Assembly: GCA_900541715.1 (NCBI GenBank)
Contig: UQLI01000041.1
Coordinates: 1-12,419, forward strand
Reading direction: 5' to 3'
Source: an uncultured Collinsella sp.
GTDB lineage: Bacteria > Actinomycetota > Coriobacteriia > Coriobacteriales > Coriobacteriaceae
DNA: 12,419 bases
The notes under the pieces are model-generated. The model was given only the letters and a program-made list of their open reading frames with translations. It did not search any database and had not been told where the DNA came from. The position numbers and the translations under genes were made by a program. Positions 6,580 to 12,419 of the stretch are shown here, piece by piece. The stretch's first letter is position 1, and each line of letters opens with the position of its first letter.

Positions 6580-9072
6580 CTACTCCACCGGCTTGAAGAT
6601 GGTGGCCTGGCCAAAGACGCTGCGGATGAGGGCCTTGGCCTCGTCCTCGGTCTGCGGGATGCTCGGGGCTGCGCCCTGATGGCCGAAGGGGCTGCCAGCA
6701 CCGGGATTGGATTCCCAGGGAGCGGCGGGGACGTCGTCGTTTGCAGAGGCTGCGGGTGCCACAGCAGCGGCCTTGGTCGCGGACGCCGCACCCGGCACGT
6801 CGAACGGGGGCAGATCGTCCCCGCCGGCATCGGCAGCAAAACCACCGACCATAGCATCGTCGTAGGGCACCTGCTCGGATTCCCATGGCGCAGCCTGCGC
6901 AGGCGGCTGAGCCATGGGGACGGACGCGCGCTCGGGCGCTCGGGGCGCGGGCTCGGTCGGGAGCTTGCCCGTGGCAGGAGCACCGGCAGGGTTGTCGGAG
7001 CGCAGCCAAGGGGCCTTGGCCAGGTCGGATGACTTGGGCGCAGGCGCGGCAGCGGACTTGGGCGCGGGGATCGGAGCAGCCGGTTTGGGCGCAGCGGGTT
7101 CAGGCGCCGACGGGGTCGGTGCCGCTACCGGCGCCGCTTTTGGCTGCGTCGCGCTGGCGCTCGAGGATGCAGGGGGCACCGAGGACACGGGTTGCGGGTC
7201 CGCAGATACCGCAGCCCGTGCAGATGGAGAATGCTCCTCATGTTGAGGAGCCGGCGTGCCACCCCCATCCAGGACATAGTCGACGGTACGACGACCGAAG
7301 ACCGCGCAGACCGTCGGCAGGACCACCGACTGCGTATCGGCGCGACCGAGCATCTTGATGGCAAAAGTCGAACCCGCGGGGAACGAGACCGTGAGCTTGG
7401 AGCCGTCGTCGGCCGTGGCGCGGGCGTTGAGCAAAAGCCCTGCGTAGGAAGCCTGACGCGCCTTGACACGCTCGACAACCTCGGCCCATTTGCGCTGCAG
7501 CTCTCCGGCATCCTCGACCGCGGGCGTCTCGGCGGCACCGGCGGCGGCAACCTGGGCGGCGTTGTTGGACTGGGGCTTAGGTGCCGGAGCGGTGGCAGGC
7601 GCGGGGGCCGCAACGGGCTGAGGCGTCGGAGCCGGCGCAGGCTGAGGTGCAGGCGCTGCAGGCTTGGAAGCTGACACGGACGCAGAACGGGGCGCAGGCT
7701 GAGCCGTCGGAGCGGCAGCACCACGGTCCCAAGGCATACCGCCCTGGCGCGCGGACGTAGCAGCGGGGGCAGCGGATGCCGCCGGGGCGGCAGCGCGGGC
7801 GCCCGAAATGAGCGTCGGCTGTTGGGCAGCAGCGGGTACGGATGCTGCAGGCGCGGCGGCCTGAGCAGCAGCCACGCTCGCCGGCACGGCGGCGTTGGCA
7901 ACCATGGCCTCCAGGCGTGCCACGCGCTCGGCCAATGCCTCAATCGTTAAATCAGCCTCGGGACGCGCCAGACGCGTGCAGGCAATCTCGAGCACCAGGC
8001 GCACGTCGCTCGCGCCCCTCATCTCCAGTGCGGCATCGTCGAGCACTGTCAGCACACGAGCCAGGCGGTCGGCAGGATGCTCGCCAAAGGCAGCGGCCTC
8101 GGCAGCAAGCGCCTCGGCCTGCTCGGAGCCGCCCTCAAACAACTCGGCACGGGCACGGGCAACGCAGGCAACATACACGTCGCGCACGTGCGCCACCAGG
8201 TCGCGCGTCAGTTCCAGCAGATCGTTACCTTCCTCGACCTGCGCGCGAATCAGCCCATAGAGCTCGGCGACATCACGATCGGCAATGGCGCGCGCAAACT
8301 CGCCCAGAATCTGGTCCGAAACCTCGCCCAAAAGCGAGCGGGCATCGTCCGCATGCACGGCTCCGTTGCCAAAAACGCTCAGCTGCTCCAGCGTGGAAAG
8401 CGCGTCGCGCATGCCGCCCTTGGCATGGCGCGCCACGATGGCGAGCGCCTCGTCGTCGTAATCGAAGCCCTCCTGCTCGCACACGTAGGACAGGCGATGC
8501 TCGATATCCTCGTTACCGATGCGGTGGAAATCGAAGCGCTGGCAGCGCGAGAGGATGGTCTCCAGAATCTTTTGCGGGTCGGTGGTGCACAGCACAAAGA
8601 TCACGTGCGCCGGCGGCTCCTCGAGCGTCTTGAGCAGCGCGTTAAACGCCGCCGTCGTGAGCATGTGGACCTCGTCGATGATATAGATCTTGTACTTGCC
8701 ACGCACCGGGGCAAAGTTGACGGAGTTGATGATCTCCTCGCGCACGTTGTCTACGCCGGTGCGGCTTGCGGCATCGAGCTCGTAGACGTCTGGGTGGTTG
8801 CCCTCGGCGATGAGCTCGCATTCCTCACAGGTGCCGTCGGGCATGCAGCCGCTCGCACCCTCGGCGCGCGCCGCCTCGGCATTGCGGCAGAGCAGCGCCT
8901 TGGCAAGAATACGCGCCATGGTGGTCTTGCCCGTGCCGCGCGGACCGCAAAACAGGTACGCGTGGGACAGGCGCCCCTCGGTGATGGCGTGCTCGAGCGT
9001 CGAGACGATATGCTGCTGGCCCACCACGGAGTCGAAGGTGAGCGGGCGATACTTTCGGTACAACGATTCCAT
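6580..9072 (-). CDS. dnaX: DNA polymerase III subunit gamma/tau (clamp loader)
   Basis: The ATPase of the replicative clamp loader, which opens the beta sliding clamp and, in its tau form, tethers polymerase and helicase. It has 830 residues, longer than most. Seen in order: MESLYRKYRP start, Walker A GPRGTGKT (43-50), zinc site with Cys62 and CMPDGTCEEC (76-85), Walker B IIDEVHML (131-138), sensor LCTTD, arginine-finger SRC (175-177), domain III collar, an Ala/Pro-rich linker (about 415-520), a tau-like domain (about 520-605, KWAEVVERVK to FGRRTVDYVL), a second Ala/Pro-rich linker and a conserved end (ALIRSVFGQATIF). Start ATG 9072 has GGGGGAG upstream; a longer in-frame extension to 9291 overlaps the divergent gene and is rejected. 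No A-rich slippery site like that of E. coli dnaX was seen. The tail repeats an APW motif and contains DDLPPF (see findings). Confidence 0.97.
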   Translation of the reverse strand: MESLYRKYRPLTFDSVVGQQHIVSTLEHAITEGRLSHAYLFCGPRGTGKTTMARILAKALLCRNAEAARAEGASGCMPDGTCEECELIAEGNHPDVYELDAASRTGVDNVREEIINSVNFAPVRGKYKIYIIDEVHMLTTAAFNALLKTLEEPPAHVIFVLCTTDPQKILETILSRCQRFDFHRIGNEDIEHRLSYVCEQEGFDYDDEALAIVARHAKGGMRDALSTLEQLSVFGNGAVHADDARSLLGEVSDQILGEFARAIADRDVAELYGLIRAQVEEGNDLLELTRDLVAHVRDVYVACVARARAELFEGGSEQAEALAAEAAAFGEHPADRLARVLTVLDDAALEMRGASDVRLVLEIACTRLARPEADLTIEALAERVARLEAMVANAAVPASVAAAQAAAPAASVPAAAQQPTLISGARAAAPAASAAPAATSARQGGMPWDRGAAAPTAQPAPRSASVSASKPAAPAPQPAPAPTPQPVAAPAPATAPAPKPQSNNAAQVAAAGAAETPAVEDAGELQRKWAEVVERVKARQASYAGLLLNARATADDGSKLTVSFPAGSTFAIKMLGRADTQSVVLPTVCAVFGRRTVDYVLDGGGTPAPQHEEHSPSARAAVSADPQPVSSVPPASSSASATQPKAAPVAAPTPSAPEPAAPKPAAPIPAPKSAAAPAPKSSDLAKAPWLRSDNPAGAPATGKLPTEPAPRAPERASVPMAQPPAQAAPWESEQVPYDDAMVGGFAADAGGDDLPPFDVPGAASATKAAAVAPAASANDDVPAAPWESNPGAGSPFGHQGAAPSIPQTEDEAKALIRSVFGQATIFKPVE

Positions 9073-9187
9073 GGGTGCTCCCCCGGGTATACTGAGTCTT
9101 GTTGCCGCGGCGGCCATGCGGTCGCACGGCATACTGCATCCATAATAACCCGTACGGCGAGCCCGCCGCGATAGGAGTCCAAAGAGC
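9073..9187. promoter_or_regulatory. Divergent promoter region of dnaX and the YcxB-like gene
   Basis: This 115-nt spacer must carry promoters for both directions. It contains TATACT (plus, 9088-9093) and CATAAT (plus, 9141-9146; TATTAT on minus, 9147-9142) as possible -10 boxes, but no -35 at the right distance is convincing. The plus-strand gene has AGGAG at 9173-9177. Confidence 0.4.
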
Positions 9188-9904
9188 ATGGCAGACGCAG
9201 AGAGCAACCTCGTTCCCTCCGAAGCAGCCGACCAGGTCGAGGTCGCGCTCGAGAAGCAGGCCGCAGCCGACGACGGCATCCTGTACCTCAACGAGTATCA
9301 GTACGAAAACGACCTCGTCACCGATTTCGCCCGCTTGGTTGCCTCGCCCAGGCGCCGTGGCTCCCTGTACGTCGCCGCCGCGATTGCCGCGCTCATCGGC
9401 ATCGGCATGCTGGTGGCCGGCGGCAGCTGGATCAAGTTCGGCGTCGTGCTGATCGTGTTCGGCGCCTTTTTGGCCTGGTGGAGCAAAAATCTGCACCATA
9501 CGCTCGCGCGCGACTTTATCGAAGCCGTCGAGGCCGACGAGTCCATGGGCGGCCGCTACCGCCGCGTCGCCGCCAACGAGGACGGCCTGATGGTCTGGGG
9601 CAAGAGCGGCAAGTCGCAGTTCTTCCCGTTTGAGAAGCTCGACCACGTGCTCGACGGCGAGCGCATCTTTGTGGCCATGTTCGCCGAGCAGGGCGTGACG
9701 ATCCCCAAGGACACCTTTGTACGTGGTGATGCCGAGCAGTTTGGCTCCTTCCTCAAGGCGCGCATCAACAAAAAGCTGCGCATCGAGACCAAACGCAAGA
9801 AGATGAAGGCCGAAAAGGCCGCTGCCAAGGCCAAGCAGGAAAGCGAGCCCAAGAACGCAAAGGCCAAACAGCGCAAGCAGAAGAAGAACAAGAAGAAGCG
9901 CTAA
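9188..9904 (+). CDS. YcxB-like two-helix membrane protein with Lys-rich tail
   Basis: A 238-residue protein. An acidic N-terminus (1-50) precedes two membrane helices (about 59-78 and 82-98). A YcxB-like C-terminal domain follows (about 120-172), recognised by the pattern of a strand-rich region with SQFFPFEKLDHVLD, IFVAMF and the marker TIPKDTF (161-167). Residues 174-238 are almost entirely Lys, Ala, Glu and Gln and probably form a basic cytoplasmic helix able to contact nucleic acid or lipid head groups; this tail is not part of the typical domain. Function of the YcxB family is not established. Start ATG 9188 has AGGAG 10 nt upstream. The gene is divergent from dnaX and is followed after 141 nt by the kinase gene, with a separate promoter candidate in between. 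Confidence 0.75.
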   Translation: MADAESNLVPSEAADQVEVALEKQAAADDGILYLNEYQYENDLVTDFARLVASPRRRGSLYVAAAIAALIGIGMLVAGGSWIKFGVVLIVFGAFLAWWSKNLHHTLARDFIEAVEADESMGGRYRRVAANEDGLMVWGKSGKSQFFPFEKLDHVLDGERIFVAMFAEQGVTIPKDTFVRGDAEQFGSFLKARINKKLRIETKRKKMKAEKAAAKAKQESEPKNAKAKQRKQKKNKKKR

Positions 9905-9938
9905 GGCCAAGTCAGATAGGCCACCTCGCCCCGCTACC

Positions 9939-9966
9939 TTCACCATGCGCCCGAGCGTGCTAAACT
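9939..9966 (+). promoter_or_regulatory. Candidate promoter of the kinase-fhaA operon
   Basis: TTCACC (9939-9944), a 16-nt spacer and TAAACT (9961-9966) give a fair housekeeping-type promoter about 80 nt before the kinase start. A second TTGACC at 9993-9998 has no suitable -10. No terminator with a T-run is visible after the preceding gene, so some read-through from it is possible. Confidence 0.45.
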
Positions 9967-10045
9967 AGCAGCATCTATGCCACCGCGAACGGCTTGACCC
10001 TGGCCCGCCGCTCGCAAACGAACTTTAAACGCACGAGGGTTGGCC

Positions 10046-11899
10046 ATGCCGCTTTTCTCGCAACATACCGCCCGGTTCTCGCCGGACGTTCCCTTGGAGG
10101 GCACCAGCTCTCGCGAGCTGCTCAAGCGGTTCCAGCCGCTCGAGACGCTTGCAACCGGCGGTTTTGGCTCCATCGAGATTTGCCGCGACACGCACCTGCG
10201 CCGTCGCGTCGCCATTAAGCGTATCCCCCTCACAAGCGGTGCCGGCATGCCCGCCAGCGACATCATGGATGTCCTGCGCGAGGCACACACCGCCGCCATG
10301 CTTCAACATCCCAATATCGTGCAGGTTATCGACTTTACGCACGATACCGCCTATGCCTACCTGGTCATGGAGTATGTCGACGGCATGTCCCTAGCCGAGT
10401 TTTTGCATCGTGTGGACGGCCATTCGCTCACCTTTGACGAGGCCGCGGCAATTGCCGACACGCTGGGCCAGGCACTCACTTTCGCCCATAGCAATGGCGT
10501 ACTCCACCTGGACATTAAGCCCGCCAACGTGCTCATCGACCACTCGGGCAATGTAAAGCTCACCGACTTTGGCATGGCGCGACTGTCGTCCGCCGGTGGC
10601 TTTGGCGGCTCGCGCGGCGGCACCATCGGCTACATGCCGCCCGAGCAGCTCGATATCGAGACCGGCACGGTCGACGAACGCGCCGATGTCTTTGCCCTTG
10701 CCTGCGTTATCTATGAGGGCTTGTGCGGCAGCGCCCCCTTTATAGCGGCCACGCCCGCTGACTCGCTCGACCGCATCATCGGCGGCGCCACCTATCCCAG
10801 CGAGCTGATACCACACTTTCCCCCGGGAGCCGAGGCCGCGCTCATGAGCGCGCTCTCCCCCATGCCGCAGGACCGCCCCAACAGCATCGAGGCATTTTGC
10901 GACCAGCTCCTTGCCGGTCTGGGCAGCGTGCGCGAGGGCCGTCGCAGTCTGGAGCAAATGGTTAGCGAGCTTTCGGATGACGAGCAGGAGCTCGACGGTA
11001 TCGAGCCGTCGCACTACGAGGACGACGCCATCGAGGTCGACCCCGCACTTGGCTGGGCGGGCACGCGCTGGAGCCATGCGCGCGACTACACCATGCGCGC
11101 TATCTCGGCGCTAACGTGCGGCACCTTTAGCTTTTTGCTGATGCAAACGGCCGGGGTCGCGGCGCTTCCCGGCCTGGTCATTGCGGCTATCGCAATCGGA
11201 GCGGCGGCTGGCCTGGCCCCCCAGATTGGCTCGGCCATCTCGGCTGTGGGCTTTTTGGTGCTCATGGCCAACGCCACCATGCAGGCGCAGAGCATCCTGT
11301 CGATGTTGCCCGTCGCGGTGATCTTTGCCGCCGCCATGTCCGGTTGGTGGATCGCCTGGGGTCGCACCGAGGCTGCCGCGAGCGCCGCACTCACCTGTGC
11401 ACTCGCGCTTGGCTGTCTGACCGGCAATACCTTCCTGGCAGCTGGGGTCGCCGCCGGCGTCGCGTCATTTTGGCTCGGCCCGGCAAGCGCCGCCGCGGCA
11501 ACGGGCATGGGCGCGCTTTTTGCCCGCCTGGCGACAGTCGCGCTTTCAGCCGGAGGCGTGCTGGGGCTCGGTAACGTTGCCGCAGCGCTGGGAGACCCGC
11601 TCCTTTGGGCTGCCTTTGGGCTGGCCGCGGCAACTGCCGCAGCGTCATCCGCGCTGCTCAATGCCCATGCCAAGCGTGCCAATCAGGGCTCAAACCTTGC
11701 CGCAATCGCCGCCATCGCTGTCACCGGCATCGGCTGCGCAGCGGCGTCCTGTCTTGCACACCATATGGAAATTGCCAGCCTTGCAGCCGCGGTCATCGCC
11801 AAGGCGGCGGTTGCGGGAATCCTATCCTCTATAATCGTTGGGATATGCCTATATTTGCTCGGATACCAAAGAACCTATACGGAGAGTGATCTTTCGTGA
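10046..11899 (+). CDS. Membrane Ser/Thr protein kinase with multi-pass C-terminal half
   Basis: A 617-residue Hanks-type kinase that phosphorylates Ser/Thr of target proteins. Kinase domain about 30-295: glycine loop ATGGFGS (36-42), VAIK (Lys58), Glu79, hinge LVMEYVDG, catalytic loop HLDIKPAN (154-161), DFG (174-176), and MPPE (197-200) in place of APE. The catalytic loop has Leu155 where most kinases have Arg, so it is a non-RD kinase. An acidic linker (about 315-345) leads to roughly eight Ala/Gly-rich hydrophobic helices (about 355-610). There are no PASTA or other extracellular sensor domains. The start is ATG 10046, with GAGGG (10035-10039) 6 nt upstream; a TTG at 10040 is too close to that site. 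The stop overlaps the next start (GTGA, 11896-11899), which ties it to the FhaA-like protein. The paired FHA gene suggests a cell-envelope phospho-signalling role. Confidence 0.9.
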   Translation: MPLFSQHTARFSPDVPLEGTSSRELLKRFQPLETLATGGFGSIEICRDTHLRRRVAIKRIPLTSGAGMPASDIMDVLREAHTAAMLQHPNIVQVIDFTHDTAYAYLVMEYVDGMSLAEFLHRVDGHSLTFDEAAAIADTLGQALTFAHSNGVLHLDIKPANVLIDHSGNVKLTDFGMARLSSAGGFGGSRGGTIGYMPPEQLDIETGTVDERADVFALACVIYEGLCGSAPFIAATPADSLDRIIGGATYPSELIPHFPPGAEAALMSALSPMPQDRPNSIEAFCDQLLAGLGSVREGRRSLEQMVSELSDDEQELDGIEPSHYEDDAIEVDPALGWAGTRWSHARDYTMRAISALTCGTFSFLLMQTAGVAALPGLVIAAIAIGAAAGLAPQIGSAISAVGFLVLMANATMQAQSILSMLPVAVIFAAAMSGWWIAWGRTEAAASAALTCALALGCLTGNTFLAAGVAAGVASFWLGPASAAAATGMGALFARLATVALSAGGVLGLGNVAAALGDPLLWAAFGLAAATAAASSALLNAHAKRANQGSNLAAIAAIAVTGIGCAAASCLAHHMEIASLAAAVIAKAAVAGILSSIIVGICLYLLGYQRTYTESDLS

Positions 11900-12419
11900 A
11901 CTTCCTGAACATCTTCGAGGACCACGTGGCCGGCATCTTCGGTGCCACCCGTGCCCCGTTCTCCTTTAAGAAGCTTGCCAAGCAGGCCGCTCGCGACATG
12001 GAGGATCAGACTCTGGTGATCAACGGCGTCAACACGGCGCCGGCACTCTATACCATCCTTATCGCCGCCGACGACGATCCCATGCTCGCCCCGTTCTACC
12101 CCGAGCTTTCGCGCGAGGTCCGCGAGTTTGTGAAGGCGCAGGCCGAAAAGCGCCGCTATGTCTTTGTCGGCGAGCCCCTCGTGCGCTTTATGATCGATCC
12201 GCAGCTGCGCGCCGGCAAGTTCTCGGTCTTTGCCGAGAACGTCGATGCCCCCACGCTCGGCCGCCTGTACGAAGAAGAGCGCGCCTATCAAAACGGCCTG
12301 GGCCAGAACAACTCCGCGGCAAGCCGTGCCGCCAGCGCCCCGCGCGCCGGCCAGCAGCAGTTTGCTGCCCCGCAGCAGCAGCGTCCCGCCGCCATGCCCC
12401 AGCAGCAGCCGACGCCTCG
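11896..12419 (+). CDS. fhaA: FhaA-like protein, DUF3662 N-terminal domain (runs off window)
   Basis: The first 174 codons of a gene cut by the window edge. The product begins MNFLNIFEDHVAGIFGATRAPFSFKK (shown in part) and its first roughly 120 residues match the DUF3662 N-terminal domain of actinobacterial FhaA: a KLAKQAARDMEDQ helix, APALYTILIA strand, REVREFVKAQAEKRRY helix and VGEPLVRFMID strand. From about residue 135 a Gln/Ala/Pro-rich linker begins. A C-terminal FHA domain is expected beyond the window but not seen. Known FhaA proteins bind phosphorylated kinase or MviN partners and affect cell-wall synthesis at poles and septa. The start is GTG 11896, with GGAGAG (11881-11886) 9 nt upstream, overlapping the kinase stop by GTGA. 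Confidence 0.85.
   Translation, partial: MNFLNIFEDHVAGIFGATRAPFSFKKLAKQAARDMEDQTLVINGVNTAPALYTILIAADDDPMLAPFYPELSREVREFVKAQAEKRRYVFVGEPLVRFMIDPQLRAGKFSVFAENVDAPTLGRLYEEERAYQNGLGQNNSAASRAASAPRAGQQQFAAPQQQRPAAMPQQQPTP

Noticed and set aside
7100..7850. Repetitive Ala/Pro codons as a DNA repeat array or CRISPR
   Set aside because: The repeats are irregular codon-level low complexity within dnaX, without constant units or spacers.
6580..9072. Programmed frameshift in dnaX producing gamma
   Set aside because: No A-rich slippery heptamer with a following stem was seen on the coding strand.
9073..9291. N-terminal extension of DnaX to 9291
   Set aside because: It would overlap the divergent gene; the conserved MESLYRKYRP start with an SD is at 9072.
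9902..9940. GGCC...GGCC inverted repeat as a terminator after the YcxB-like gene
   Set aside because: The stem is only four base pairs and no T-run follows.
8825..9946. Minus-strand open frame of 373 codons across the YcxB-like gene and the dnaX start
   Set aside because: It is Leu/Ala/Gly-rich shadow sequence; the plus-strand gene has an SD, membrane helices and a domain, and dnaX uses another frame.

Overview
High-GC bacterial DNA that looks like a Coriobacteriia actinobacterium, most probably Collinsella or a close relative. This is inferred from membrane Ser/Thr kinases paired with FHA-domain genes, an FhaA-type (DUF3662) protein, an Ala/Pro-rich DnaX and the overall codon use. The genus is a judgement from reading, not from a search.

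Layout. 1-640: AT-richer DNA holding a decayed class I SAM-dependent methyltransferase gene on the minus strand. 641-882: gene-free, ending in two copies of a GCCGGCA/TGGGGAC repeat that reach the stop codon of the next gene. 883-4570 (minus): a tightly packed three-gene unit, in transcription order a membrane-anchored protein with a Ser/Gly linker and a four-Cys outer domain, a Ser/Thr kinase with a four-helix membrane tail that is broken by a single-base frameshift, and an FHA-domain protein. Its leader (4571-4815) has a terminator-like hairpin just before the ribosome binding site and two near-identical palindromes. 4816-5745 (minus): recR and ybaB. 6085-6558 (plus): an orphan small membrane protein lying between ybaB and dnaX, whose usual order is dnaX-ybaB-recR. 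6580-9072 (minus): dnaX. 9188-9904 (plus): a two-helix membrane protein with a YcxB-like domain. 10046-11899 (plus): an intact Ser/Thr kinase with a large multi-pass C-terminal half. 11896 to the end (plus): the start of an fhaA-like gene, translationally coupled to that kinase.

How the parts fit. The centre is housekeeping DNA metabolism: the clamp-loader subunit, a nucleoid-associated protein and recombinational repair. On each side sits a separate phospho-signalling module in which a membrane kinase is coupled to an FHA protein. The right module looks like the beginning of the actinobacterial fhaA/kinase locus linked to cell-wall and division control. The left module resembles an accessory sensor cassette; in this sequence its kinase is inactivated or misread.
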